Of a stretch of DNA of 64,000 nucleotides, positions 26,701 to 35,460 are shown in pieces (positions within the stretch are counted from its first letter, which is position 1; every line of letters starts with the position of its first letter). Both the position numbers and the translations under genes were made by a program. The notes beneath the pieces are model-generated. The model had not been told where the DNA came from and ran no database searches. It worked only from the letters and a program-made list of their open reading frames with translations. Source of the stretch: Zavarzinella formosa DSM 19928 (GTDB taxonomy: Bacteria; Planctomycetota; Planctomycetia; Gemmatales; Gemmataceae); NCBI RefSeq assembly GCF_000255705.1, contig NZ_JH636441.1, positions 170,942-234,941 on the forward strand, read 5' to 3'.

Positions 26701-28726
26701 TTTTCCAGTCATGCGAGTGCTGGCGGTTTCCAAGCCGTTGTCCTCGAATCAATTTCCCGTGGGCCAAGGGGCGGTCGTTAGTGGCTTCGAGAAACCGGAC
26801 ACCGGAAACACCACTCTCCCGGTGCCACTGACCGTGGACCGGGAGACGGTGTCCGGCGGGGCGGTCGGACAGGTTGATGCGGAACTCTTCTTCCGGGGTC
26901 GTCGCGAAGTGGCCGTCCTCAAGTCCCAATCCTTCGGCCAGCCGACGTACACTTGGATTCACCGCACGCCGAAGGAACGGCCGGGGATGGTGTCCGTCTC
27001 CGGGGATGAATCGTTGATGAGCGGTTCGGTCGCCATCCTGTTCGATGCCTCCGCGAGCATGGACAAAGAACGGGATGTGGCGGTGTTTGGCAGCCGCAAA
27101 TATGTCGTCGCGGCCGACGCCGTTCGGGAGTTGCTGGCCCGGTTGCCGAAGGATGCTTATGTGAGCGTGACAACGTTTGCACAAAACAAGGACGGCGGCC
27201 TGACCTTAAACACTTTGCAAGAACCGCGACTCTGGAACGAGCCGGAGCGGTTCTCCAAGGCTCTCCATGCGAAGTTGGTCAACACGGTGAACTTTCAAGA
27301 GGGTTACAAAACGCCGATTGCCGAGGCGATGATCCATGCCCGCGATGTGGCCAATCAGGCCAAATATTTCAAAGACGGTTTCAAAAATCTAATCGTCATC
27401 ACGGACGGCGACGACAACGTGGAAACCGGCAATCCCGGCGAGCGGGTGGTGAATTTCATCAAGTCCCCCGCTCAGGCAAACACCGATGTGGCGATGCACA
27501 TCGTCTTGTTCGGGGCGACCGACGAGGAAGAAAAATCCGCCCGGAGCCAGTTCAAGCCAATCACCAACGAATCGAATTTCACCGACAGCCAGACACCCGG
27601 CGAAATCTGGCCGCGCGAAGGGGGATCAAGCCAGCGTCTTCGCTCCAAGGACGAACTCCGGGACGTGTTGCGGGCCGCCATGCTGCCCCGCGTGCAACTG
27701 TTGTCCCGCGAGGAAAAGCGGGCCGAGCGAGTGCCCGTTTCGCTGGCCGAGGAAAACACCCACGCCTGGCTGATGCGGTCACTGGTTCCGGGCCTGTACA
27801 CCCTGCGCACGGCCGATGAATCCCGCCAACTTCAAGTTCAACCGGGGGATCGGCTGGCCCTCGTTCTCAAGCGGGAGGCGGGAAAACTCGTGCTGTCACT
27901 TCCCTCCTATGTGGACGCCCGCCGGATCAACTTGCTCCCGGCCACCGACAGCAAAAGCGAACCGCTGCGAATGACGGTGCCGCTGAATCGCCGGGTGAGA
28001 TTGGAAGGGCGGGATGATGCCGAGATGTTCGTCACCCTGGAAAAGCCGCTGACCAACCGGGCCGACAATCTGCGACGAGAACTGCCGTTGTTCGCATGGT
28101 TTGAAGTGACGCCCGACGACGGTGAAAAGCAACCGACCGGCATTCGCGTGGAAAACATCTTCGACCGGATCGCCCCGACATGGGTGGTCACCGCCCACAC
28201 TTGGGTTCCTCGCAAAGGGCAGACCGAAGTGGCCATCGCCCCGGCCCATCCCAAGGTCGAAGGCTACTGGCTGGACCGGATGCCGGAACAGGATGGAAAG
28301 GCCACGCTGGAATTCAAAAGCCTGAACCGGCTGGGTGACGAACTGGCCAAAATGCCCTCCCGCAAGTTCGGCATCCAAGGAGTCGGCGAAATCACGCTCG
28401 ATGATATCGCCATCGAAGGGCGTTATCTGACAGTTCGGCTCAAGTACCCCAAAGGTTCACCGGTCGTGCCGCGAGCCTACAACCTGTTGGGTGTCGAGCA
28501 ACGCTGGACACTGGAAGAAGAACACCGCTGGTACGGGCCGGCCGGTGTGTGCGTGTCCAGATTCGGCCCCCTGCCGGAAGATCTTGCCATCCCGCTGACG
28601 CTCGATGTCTATTCCCTCGACGCGATCAAACGAACCGCCCGCAAACAAGAATTAGTGCCGAAAGACGAACCCGACTTCAACGCGCGGGACATCTACCCGC
28701 CGAAACGGGAACTGCCGAAAAACTAA
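23768..28726 (+). CDS. Membrane-anchored pseudocaspase-VWA protein
   Basis: 1652 residues; GGGAG site before the ATG. A basic N-terminus and one membrane helix (about 44-66) are followed by a caspase-like domain (about 75-300). The motif normally YFSGHG reads HFTAPGG, with Pro146 at the His position; the normally DAC motif reads DAAF, with Ala197 at the Cys position. The later elements CSADADQTAWVSEEW and GHFLVEGLRGGAG are kept, as in caspase-like proteins. A long helical region follows, then a VWA domain at about 1085-1300 with an intact MIDAS (Asp1093-Ala-Ser-Ala-Ser, Thr1182, Asp1213), and a beta-rich C-terminus. It is probably periplasmic, metal-dependent binding, and non-proteolytic. First of a three-gene cluster. 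Confidence 0.8.
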   Translation: MSGDPSWKHSRGSAAKRPAASRKSWQQGKASGVADPHRRARRVRMAAAFVGALLVSGIVLAIILWRPTKAARFVVVSPNIPINTVAPLNAAGFQSANLLTEWAVNERDVPNPKPKLDPGLTVETWESAIDRNDSGKSPLVLHFTAPGGSGPNGPFLWMVPEKATVAEPSHRLPVAKILDMLKTLPASRPKVLIFDAAFESVNWTRGEFSNEFARGLKSLDAKIAEIDGLVVICSADADQTAWVSEEWLESVFGHFLVEGLRGGAGQRDQHVTVAALLQYLDEHVGGWAQANRDAPQKPFLLPSGDGPRRAEQIRLISVHPANTGPLPPGSPPPGVSTEASAELRKIWDRTAELAARQPRPEAASPNIWRQYLDLAMRCEKLARHTGTVPAAGLARLTTLERELTQSPWNRTPECLANALPVSRAMGQPVTKLPPGTLDKLLALPAADQPKEWDKQTGPREATSNALAGELLEKLAKQETVSPADLDAAIGLLKQLDALRDRQTEVQLLRILHAEKTRKMAGGAEIALALKIHLAGERCAWFTTPSDEFTYPEQVARWLSKPLAAADENRRTGIDLLFSGDAKDWAKGRERLTTAGTQYDALQAEIAKLATALRVRDELQTRLPYYAFWVANQRTPAADTLTLLTAVEGIAGKFHELAALLANPSDARLEEINRITALLDPASEAGSYATLVKRFQKEIDELALSTTQLASDWHRLDNALRVPFISPTQRAILYRRERAISVRLHTSTTSQQATPSEFSARTLSIRHGRMALAVLGAGLADELKSPSSHSWAQLGPLVATADSDQWAKTFTDVGEQLAAIYRSLPALTAQAHEAGSRGDGDTAKKELARACRLVSACDGTLIPAENPFAAERRVWMHALLLAQAKRSINDGWAEVDAGAAKPYCRRAAEAYCQTAEDIIINGEPLDTITKEKRLADAAMVRTQLIPPMFTLTWEQGTLDLTDRPEEKPKIRVVSQRATGFPVMRVLAVSKPLSSNQFPVGQGAVVSGFEKPDTGNTTLPVPLTVDRETVSGGAVGQVDAELFFRGRREVAVLKSQSFGQPTYTWIHRTPKERPGMVSVSGDESLMSGSVAILFDASASMDKERDVAVFGSRKYVVAADAVRELLARLPKDAYVSVTTFAQNKDGGLTLNTLQEPRLWNEPERFSKALHAKLVNTVNFQEGYKTPIAEAMIHARDVANQAKYFKDGFKNLIVITDGDDNVETGNPGERVVNFIKSPAQANTDVAMHIVLFGATDEEEKSARSQFKPITNESNFTDSQTPGEIWPREGGSSQRLRSKDELRDVLRAAMLPRVQLLSREEKRAERVPVSLAEENTHAWLMRSLVPGLYTLRTADESRQLQVQPGDRLALVLKREAGKLVLSLPSYVDARRINLLPATDSKSEPLRMTVPLNRRVRLEGRDDAEMFVTLEKPLTNRADNLRRELPLFAWFEVTPDDGEKQPTGIRVENIFDRIAPTWVVTAHTWVPRKGQTEVAIAPAHPKVEGYWLDRMPEQDGKATLEFKSLNRLGDELAKMPSRKFGIQGVGEITLDDIAIEGRYLTVRLKYPKGSPVVPRAYNLLGVEQRWTLEEEHRWYGPAGVCVSRFGPLPEDLAIPLTLDVYSLDAIKRTARKQELVPKDEPDFNARDIYPPKRELPKN

Positions 28727-28744
28727 CTGACAGCAAGAAGAAAA

Positions 28745-28827
28745 GGCACTAACCACAAAGGCATTCGATCCAATCTGGTTTTCTTTGTGAAACTTTGTGT
28801 GATCTTCGTGCCTTTGTGGTTAATGCC
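28745..28827. repeat. Inverted CACAAAG-type repeat
   Basis: Arms 28745-28762 and 28810-28827 (one mismatch) contain AACCACAAAGGC; the intervening DNA includes further CACAAAG-like heptamers. It lies in the 132-base gap between the two pseudocaspase genes. Related copies are at 35336-35441 and, degenerate, near 9340. Confidence 0.75.
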
Positions 28828-28858
28828 TTTCTTTTCTGGCTGACGCTTGGAGCAACGC

Positions 28859-31474
28859 ATGGCCGGTGAGCGTCCGACGAACGATTGGCGGCATCAGCGA
28901 CGGCCATCGGCCACCGGCAACCGGCCCGGCAAACGTCCGCCGTCGAGCCGCAAGTTCCGGGGGCAAATCGCCGTCGTGCTGGCCGTTCTTTCGGCCGGAG
29001 CCATCGCCGGGTTGCTCATGTGGCGCAAGGATGATCCCAAGCCGCTGTTCGTGGCCATCGCTGTCACCGATTACGAGGAAGTTCGCGGCTGGCCGATCAA
29101 CGGCTTCGCCTTGCAAGATGCTGATGCCCTTCGCGGCCGTTTCCCGGACGATGGCGTTCAGCCATTGCAAAGCCAGGAAGGCGAGACGATTCTCTCGGAG
29201 ATCAAACGACTCGGGGAGCGGGCACGCAAGGAAAACCGCGTGGCCGTGCTGTATTTGTCCATGTTCGGCGTGGCGACTGGGGTGGATGTGGCCCTCATTC
29301 CGGCCAAGGCCGATCCGCGCGACCCAGCCACCTGGCTGCCGTTGGAACGGGTGATCGAAACCGCGAGGAGCATCACCACGCCACTGTTGTTTATTTTGGA
29401 AGTGCGGCCGGTGGACGATCCCAGGCACGGGTTTCTTGGCGAAGAATGCCGGGCGAAGCTAAACGATCAGCTTACCCGGATCGCCGCGAACAAAGAGTTG
29501 ATGCCGTTCGATTTGCTCGTTTCCTGTTCCCCGCCTGAGCCACCTTACTTCTGTCCAGAATTGAAACGGGGGGCTTTCGCCTTCGTGGTGGAAGAAGGCT
29601 TGCGGGGCCGCGCGGATGGCTGGAACCCGGCCCGGCAAACCGATGGCGACGTGACCACCGGCGAACTGACGGCCTTCACGCAAGCCCGTGTCCGTCAGTG
29701 GGACGAAGCCATGCGGACTCCCCATTTCCCGCCGATGAAATACGGCCACGGCAAAGAATTTCGGCTCGTCTCCCTCGTTGGCAAACCCGCCCCTCCCCCA
29801 GCCTTTGAATCATCGGGACCGGAACCGGTGTGGCTGACCGCCGGATGGGCCGACATCGACCAGTGGCGAAGCCGGAACGCCCACCGGGATTCGCCGCGAG
29901 CTTTCGCGGATTATCGCCGGACGATGGCAAGGGCCGAACTTCGCTTGCTCGGCGGCGTGCCCTCCCAACAGATCGAGCCGGATATCACCCCCAAGATCCG
30001 CGACTGGCAAACCCGGATGAAGGCCGACGCTGCCGCCGGTCCGCCGGTGTGGTCGCTGGCCCAAATCGCCCGGTCGCCGGACCCGAAACTGGCCGCCGAG
30101 GCGGAGAAAGCCTTGCTGCCGGTCGTCCGCAAACTTCGCCAGTTTCCGGCCGCGAAATCAGAGGAAATTGACGCCGTGGCGAAACCGCTCACCGAAAAAG
30201 AAGTCACCCAAGCATGGCTGGACGCGGCCGCCCTGCATTTGTTCAACGTGCTGCTGACGCAACCAGACCCGAAGACAGATTACACCGCCACCCAATTGCG
30301 GGATGCCGTCGCCTTGATCTCGTCGTTTCGCGTCGCCCCCGAGACGCCAAAACCTCTGCCCGCCGAGTGGATCGTCATGCGATTCTTGTCCGAGGCCGAT
30401 CCGGAGATCCGGAGTTTGTGGGATGCGGGGACTTTGCCGATTATGCTGCGGGCAACGATGGCAATGGAAGAAGCAATCGTGGCGGATCCCCGGTCGGGCG
30501 GTAAAATCGAACCCCTGCTCCGGTCGGCTGACGCTGATTTTCAAACGCACTTCGTCACGATGTTCAAATCAGGACAGAAGAATCGCGAAACGGCGTTGGG
30601 CGAACTGAAACGCCTCGCGGATGATTATCGAAAAATTCGCCTGCTCGCCGACGCGGACGCCTTTGCCCGGCGCGAGTGGGATGAAACGGCGAGCGTCCTG
30701 CAAGTGTTGGCCGACACTCCGGCGTTAAACCCGGTGCTGCAACCGGAGGCCGAACGGGTGTGGTCCGATTTGCTCGCGGTTTTCCGGGATGTGCGGGCCA
30801 AAATCGTTGGCTCCTCGGATGCCGGGGAACTGAGCCGCACGGCCGGGTTGTTGAGGGATCATCGGAAGACTTACACGGGATTGGTGATTCCCCCGCCGAA
30901 TGCCTCCCTGCGGGAATGGCGGGCGGCGTTGCGGTCTCCGGTGTGGGACGCGAAAACCCGGATTCAGATGGAAACCTCCGTCCGGGGATTGGCCAACGAG
31001 CGGATTCCCGGCGGGATGGCCTTGGTGACCGACGGGCCGCCCCCCTCGGGCAACGCTCCGGCGACAGCGATGCCAACCGTCGGGCGACTGGACCCCGGAT
31101 ATTTGAAACGCCTGACGGCATTGCTGGACACCGCCGGTTCACCCGTGAGACCCGGCGGGACCGACATTGAAATGGCCGGCCGAATCCGCGACGCTAACAA
31201 CGCCCTGCGGGACAAATACGCGAAGGCGACCGACACCGACCGGGTGACTTTTGCGTGGGCTTTGCATCCACGCGACATTCCGGGGGATGATCTTTCAGCC
31301 GACCCGGCGGTGACGATCCGCCGGGAGGCCGAACGACGTTGGGCCAATGGTCTGGCCCGCGACCGATACATGGCCTGGGCCGGGAAGATGGAATTGTTGC
31401 CGCATCCGTCCGCGAAGGAATTCGCCACGGCCCTGCGGCGGTTGGCGAATCTGGCGACTGCGACCACGCCGTGA
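28859..31474 (+). CDS. Membrane-anchored pseudocaspase protein
   Basis: 871 residues from the ATG at 28859, with a GGAG site 6 bases upstream; an upstream TTG (28847) overlaps that site. A basic N-terminus and a membrane helix (about 36-55) are followed by a caspase-like domain (about 60-290): LFVAIAVTDY, FALQDADALRGRF, VAVLYLSMFG, TPLLFILEVR, VVEEGLRGRADG. The catalytic His position is Phe136 (SGHG becomes SMFG) and the Cys position Arg183 (DAC becomes EVR), so it should not be a protease. Residues 300-871 are mainly helical with no family I recognise. It is a paralogue in plan of the gene before it. Confidence 0.78.
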   Translation: MAGERPTNDWRHQRRPSATGNRPGKRPPSSRKFRGQIAVVLAVLSAGAIAGLLMWRKDDPKPLFVAIAVTDYEEVRGWPINGFALQDADALRGRFPDDGVQPLQSQEGETILSEIKRLGERARKENRVAVLYLSMFGVATGVDVALIPAKADPRDPATWLPLERVIETARSITTPLLFILEVRPVDDPRHGFLGEECRAKLNDQLTRIAANKELMPFDLLVSCSPPEPPYFCPELKRGAFAFVVEEGLRGRADGWNPARQTDGDVTTGELTAFTQARVRQWDEAMRTPHFPPMKYGHGKEFRLVSLVGKPAPPPAFESSGPEPVWLTAGWADIDQWRSRNAHRDSPRAFADYRRTMARAELRLLGGVPSQQIEPDITPKIRDWQTRMKADAAAGPPVWSLAQIARSPDPKLAAEAEKALLPVVRKLRQFPAAKSEEIDAVAKPLTEKEVTQAWLDAAALHLFNVLLTQPDPKTDYTATQLRDAVALISSFRVAPETPKPLPAEWIVMRFLSEADPEIRSLWDAGTLPIMLRATMAMEEAIVADPRSGGKIEPLLRSADADFQTHFVTMFKSGQKNRETALGELKRLADDYRKIRLLADADAFARREWDETASVLQVLADTPALNPVLQPEAERVWSDLLAVFRDVRAKIVGSSDAGELSRTAGLLRDHRKTYTGLVIPPPNASLREWRAALRSPVWDAKTRIQMETSVRGLANERIPGGMALVTDGPPPSGNAPATAMPTVGRLDPGYLKRLTALLDTAGSPVRPGGTDIEMAGRIRDANNALRDKYAKATDTDRVTFAWALHPRDIPGDDLSADPAVTIRREAERRWANGLARDRYMAWAGKMELLPHPSAKEFATALRRLANLATATTP

Positions 31475-31513
31475 CGAGACAACTCGTCACGGCTATTCCG
31501 AAGGAGAACCGCG

Positions 31514-33445
31514 ATGCCCGTGAACCGTTTGGCCTTGTTCGGTTTGTTCGCCGCGACGCTCGGCGTTCAAGCCGCTGACGCCGTCATCATGCTTCGGCAG
31601 GGAGCCGATGAAAGCGTCAATAGTGTCGCGGTTCGGCCGAACAACAAACAAGCCGTTTCCGTGGCGGTGAAGAACACCTCCGGGGACAAGAAGACATTCA
31701 ACGTCATCTTGGAGGCTGATGGACTTGGCAAACTGGCGACAACGACTGTCACTTTGAACAACGACGAGACGAAGACCGTCGAGTTCCAACCGCCCCCGGC
31801 CCCGAAAGTCGAACCCAAGAAGGATATCCCGGCTCCCAAGGCCGAGGCCAAAAAGGAAGAAACGCCGGAACCGCCCCCCGGCGTTGAGTTGAAGTCCGTC
31901 ATCCTCAGTGAGACGACGGGCTTCGCCTTCCGCGTCCGCGTGACCGACACGAACGGCAAAGAACTGGCCACGCGGACCTTCAAGGTGGAAATCACCCTGC
32001 CGAACAATCTCATCACCGAACCCAAAATCGAACTGAACGGGTCCAAGGGCATCCGTGATTTGAAGATCACGATGGATGCCAGGAAAAATTCGCTCGTCAC
32101 GGAAGCCGATCCGGTTCGTGTGTCGCTGGTGTTCCCGCCACAATTGTCTCTCGCGGCCAATCCTCTGCGATCAGGCACTTATGAACGGGAACTGAAGCCG
32201 GGCGCCACCGATGTTTCGCTGTATGCTTCTGAAATCAACCTCGCCCCGCTGGCCGACGGTTTCGTCCGGTTCCACCTGGATGTTGACGGTGTCTCGCGGG
32301 CCTTCACTTACGCCCCGCAAGTTCGCCAAGGGGTGACCGCCACCGCCACCCGCATCGATGCCTCGGCGGTTCGCTTGTTGCCGGTCGATGGCTCCAAGTA
32401 TTCGCTGCAATTGACTCGGGAAATCCGGTCGCACGAATTCGGGTCGGCCAAGGTTTTCACGCCAGAGTTCTATGTCCGGCCGTCGAAGGCCACGAAGTTC
32501 CTCGCGGAAGTCGAAAACGAATCTCCGAGAGACTCCCTGATTTTGAAACTCGACCGCAGCCGGACCGGCAAATTCCAACAGTCGGATGAAATCGTCAGCT
32601 ACGGGATGCCGCGTGAGGTGCGGGTGTGGCTAAATCTCGCCGGACCAGCGCCGGGCCTCTTGGAAATCGCGGACACCGTGCGGGATCGCGTGGTGAGCCT
32701 CGACACCTCCAGCATTCGCGGACGTTACGAAATGCGGGCCTCCATCGGCGAGAAGTCGCCGCGGGAATTTGTCGCCATCATCGTGGTGGACGACACGCCC
32801 CCCGAAGTGGGCGATGTGCAATTCGGCGTGTTCGAGAAGAAGCACCTCAAAGGCACACCGCTGCCGGTGAGTCTGGTGGCCAGCGACGTGGAAACGACGC
32901 CAATCACTCGGGTGGAATTCGTCCTCGCCAAGCCCGGTCCGGATGGCAAGCTGCCCCCGGAAGCCGTGCGGGTGGAAGGCACGTTGAAGGACGACAAATG
33001 GGTCGCCCAACTGCCGTTGCCCGTGGCCGCCGAGAAGAAGCCGACGGAACTTCCCCCGCCTGAGAAGAAGCCCGAAACGATGGATGTGACGGCCGTTGTC
33101 CAAAACGCAGTCGGCTTGGAAACAATGAAGACGGTGCGGATCGAGTTGTACGAGAAAGAAAAGAAGATTCACGGCAAGATCGTCGGCCGGGTGGAACGCG
33201 GCGGACGCCCGCAACCCGATGTGTCTGTTCTGCTTCGTGATGCCAAGGGCGAGGAAAAAGGAGCGACGAAGACGAACGCCAAAGGCGAGTTCACCTTTGA
33301 ACACTTGTTGCCCGGCCTTTACCGGGTGGCCTCGGCCAAGCCCGATGCCGGAGCCGGCAGCCGGGGCGAGGTCCGCGTGGAAGTCGAAGTGGACAAGACC
33401 TCGAAGCCCGTCATCCCGCTGACCCGCCCGCCGTTTATGCGGTAA
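31514..33445 (+). CDS. Exported beta-rich protein with C-terminal carboxypeptidase-regulatory-like domain
   Basis: 643 residues; AAGGAG site; signal peptide (about 1-20, cleavage near VQAADA). A Lys/Pro linker (about 95-120) follows a first beta domain; several Ig-like segments make up the middle; the last 80 or so residues (GKIVGRVERGGRPQPDVSVLLRD...GEFTFEHLLPGLYRV) are a SpaA/carboxypeptidase-regulatory fold. No catalytic motif. It starts 39 bases after the second pseudocaspase gene, so it is probably co-transcribed and may be their extracytoplasmic partner. Function unknown. Confidence 0.8.
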   Translation: MPVNRLALFGLFAATLGVQAADAVIMLRQGADESVNSVAVRPNNKQAVSVAVKNTSGDKKTFNVILEADGLGKLATTTVTLNNDETKTVEFQPPPAPKVEPKKDIPAPKAEAKKEETPEPPPGVELKSVILSETTGFAFRVRVTDTNGKELATRTFKVEITLPNNLITEPKIELNGSKGIRDLKITMDARKNSLVTEADPVRVSLVFPPQLSLAANPLRSGTYERELKPGATDVSLYASEINLAPLADGFVRFHLDVDGVSRAFTYAPQVRQGVTATATRIDASAVRLLPVDGSKYSLQLTREIRSHEFGSAKVFTPEFYVRPSKATKFLAEVENESPRDSLILKLDRSRTGKFQQSDEIVSYGMPREVRVWLNLAGPAPGLLEIADTVRDRVVSLDTSSIRGRYEMRASIGEKSPREFVAIIVVDDTPPEVGDVQFGVFEKKHLKGTPLPVSLVASDVETTPITRVEFVLAKPGPDGKLPPEAVRVEGTLKDDKWVAQLPLPVAAEKKPTELPPPEKKPETMDVTAVVQNAVGLETMKTVRIELYEKEKKIHGKIVGRVERGGRPQPDVSVLLRDAKGEEKGATKTNAKGEFTFEHLLPGLYRVASAKPDAGAGSRGEVRVEVEVDKTSKPVIPLTRPPFMR

Positions 33446-33457
33446 TTGATTCGGTGG

Positions 33458-33524
33458 ATTTTTAACGAAACAACCCCGCTCATGATGTAACGGTTATCAT
33501 GTGCGGGGTTGTTTCGTTAAAAAT
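33458..33524. terminator. Strong bidirectional terminator
   Basis: Perfect 22-bp arms (33458-33479, 33503-33524) with a 23-base loop. The stems end in A/T runs on both sides, so it can terminate both the pseudocaspase cluster (plus) and the convergent gene at 33517 (minus), whose last codons fall in the right arm. Confidence 0.85.
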
Positions 33525-33963
33525 CGAGAGGTTGCAAGTCCGGCTCCACCCATTTGGCCCTCGCTTCATCGGACCATAACCGCTCGGGAGAGTAATACCG
33601 GAGCGGCCATTGCATGTGGCATTCGCGAGCCAGTTCCTCGACAGCCTCTGCCACTGTCGCTTGCTTGTCATGTGTGAGCCGATAGCTCGCCACCTTTCGC
33701 AGGAACAACAGGGTGATGGTTTCGTGATAGCCCGAGGCATCGCCGACGGTGCGGTTGTACAACTGGATGTGATGACGGGTCCGTTCCTCCGCTTCGATGG
33801 CGGGGAAGCGTTGCAGATAGATGAGGGCAACCGCCAGATGCGCCCGGTGGGTCCAGCGTTCATAGGGCCAGCGACATTGCTCAAACTGCCCGACCATGTC
33901 GGCAACTTCCGCATCGGATGCGAACGGCACATCCCGTTTCGGACGGCGGGTGGTTTCAGCCAT
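33517..33963 (-). CDS. Hypothetical soluble protein, 148 residues
   Basis: Start taken at the ATG at 33963; a TTG start at 34050 overlapping the upstream stop is also possible and would couple it to the Gfo/Idh/MocA gene. The product (MVGQFEQCRWPYERWTHRAH; IQLYNRTVGDASGYHETITL; LRYYSPERLWSDEARAKWVEPDL) has no signal peptide and is helical with conserved-looking His, Trp and Tyr residues. I do not recognise a named domain. Its 3' end lies inside the shared terminator. Confidence 0.7.
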   Translation of the reverse strand: MAETTRRPKRDVPFASDAEVADMVGQFEQCRWPYERWTHRAHLAVALIYLQRFPAIEAEERTRHHIQLYNRTVGDASGYHETITLLFLRKVASYRLTHDKQATVAEAVEELARECHMQWPLRYYSPERLWSDEARAKWVEPDLQPLDF

Positions 33964-34046
33964 CAAAGGGTCTCGGCGATGGTGAGTGGTCACCGCCAAC
34001 GACTCTTTTCCCGGCTGACAGGTTCGCCCGCCGTCCCAAGACAAAA

Positions 34047-35162
34047 TCAATCATCCGACGGGGCGGCGGCATTCACCAGTTCTGGTTCCCGCACGGCCGG
34101 GCGGGTAATCAACTGCCGGAAGTTTGGCCGGGTCATGCCGATGGTCGGTTGCAGCGGGATGGCGATGCCCCGCTCAATTGACAGGATCATCGCCTCGATC
34201 ACCAGCAAATCGGCGATGGCCTCGTCCGCATCCGGTTCCGGCTGGCGGTCGTTCAGGATGCACTCGGAAAAATAGACGATCTGCGGAGCGACTTGGTCCT
34301 GGGCCGGGAAGTCCTGCTTCTTTGTGTCTTTTCCCACCGTCAGGGTCAGTCGGCGTTTGGCGGCAAAGCTGAAAGCCGGATTCATGCGAATGTCCCCCTT
34401 GGTGCCGATCAGTTGGGCATGGGACACCTTCGATTCGCCAAAACCACAGGAGATCATCGCCAGCCGTTCGCCGGGGAAGCGCATGACCGCCGACACCATC
34501 TCGGGAACCTGCCGGAACCTCGGGTCGGCGCTGGTGGCGGCATAAGCCGAGACTTCCTCCGGTTCATCACGGAAGAGATACCGCGCGGCATTCACACAGT
34601 AGATGCCGATGTCCAGAAGGGGATGGCCGCCAAGGGAACGGATCAACCGGGCATTTCCTTCGTCGATGACTTGGGTGTTGATTGAGGAGAACAGCCGGGG
34701 TTCGCCGATGGTTCCGTCGTTGGTCAGTTCGATGGCCAGCAGGTTCATCGGCTCGAAGTGGAGCCGATAGGCGGTCATCAGTTTCACGTCTGCGTCTTCG
34801 CAAGCCATCTTCATTTCGCGGGCGGCGTGAACCGTGTCCGCGAGAGGCTTTTCGCACAGCACATGGATGCCGTGCCGGGCGGCCATCAAGGTGTGTTCCC
34901 GGTGTTTGCTGTTCGGCGTCACCAGATACACCGCGTCGATGGTTCCGGACTCCATCAGGTCTTCAAGTTCCTCGTAGGGATAGGCGGGAACATCATATTC
35001 CTGCGAAAGGATGGCCCGCTTTTCCACATCGCCGGAAACGATGGCGACCAACTCACTGTTCTCGGCATTCTCGAACGCCGGAAGGACCGCAACCTGCCCA
35101 AACCAACCCGCGCCCACGACAGCATACCGAATTTTGTCTTGCCCGTAAAACGACGGTCTCAT
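34047..35162 (-). CDS. Gfo/Idh/MocA-family oxidoreductase
   Basis: 371 residues from the ATG at 35162 (AAGGAA upstream). The NAD(P)-binding start is RYAVVGAGWFGQVAVLPAF; the family motif CEKPLADTVHAA gives the active-site Lys-Pro pair, and LLDIGIYCVNAARYLF is the downstream family motif. Members oxidise or reduce sugars, inositols and related compounds with NAD(P). It is cytoplasmic. The substrate cannot be told, and the neighbours do not help. Confidence 0.92.
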   Translation of the reverse strand: MRPSFYGQDKIRYAVVGAGWFGQVAVLPAFENAENSELVAIVSGDVEKRAILSQEYDVPAYPYEELEDLMESGTIDAVYLVTPNSKHREHTLMAARHGIHVLCEKPLADTVHAAREMKMACEDADVKLMTAYRLHFEPMNLLAIELTNDGTIGEPRLFSSINTQVIDEGNARLIRSLGGHPLLDIGIYCVNAARYLFRDEPEEVSAYAATSADPRFRQVPEMVSAVMRFPGERLAMISCGFGESKVSHAQLIGTKGDIRMNPAFSFAAKRRLTLTVGKDTKKQDFPAQDQVAPQIVYFSECILNDRQPEPDADEAIADLLVIEAMILSIERGIAIPLQPTIGMTRPNFRQLITRPAVREPELVNAAAPSDD

Positions 35163-35335
35163 GGCATGTTCCTTCAGAAATGTGTCAGATGTGAATACTC
35201 CGCAGAAAGGAGTGCATTTGTGATGCCGACTGGCCTCAGCCAGCCGGTATGGCACCGGACGCACAATCCGAATGCCCCGTGTTGATGTGTTTCAAACTGA
35301 AAGGAAGAGAAGACATGCAAAGCAAAGAGAAGATT

Positions 35336-35441
35336 AACCACAAAGGCACAAAGATCACACAAAGACTCACCAAGAAATCAACAAAATCTCTTCTTGCATT
35401 CCCTCTGTGAAACTTTGTGTGATCTTTGTGTCTTTGTGGTT
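35336..35441. repeat. Inverted CACAAAG-type repeat
   Basis: Arms of 29 bases (35336-35364 and 35413-35441) differ at one position. Each contains three spaced CACAAAG heptamers. It lies in the gap between two minus-strand genes. Same family as 28745-28827. Confidence 0.85.
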
Positions 35442-35460
35442 CGTCTTCTCTTTCTTCTCT

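Noticed and set aside
23768-31474. Active caspase-type proteases
   Set aside because: Both proteins lack the His and Cys of the dyad at the aligned positions, so activity is not supported.
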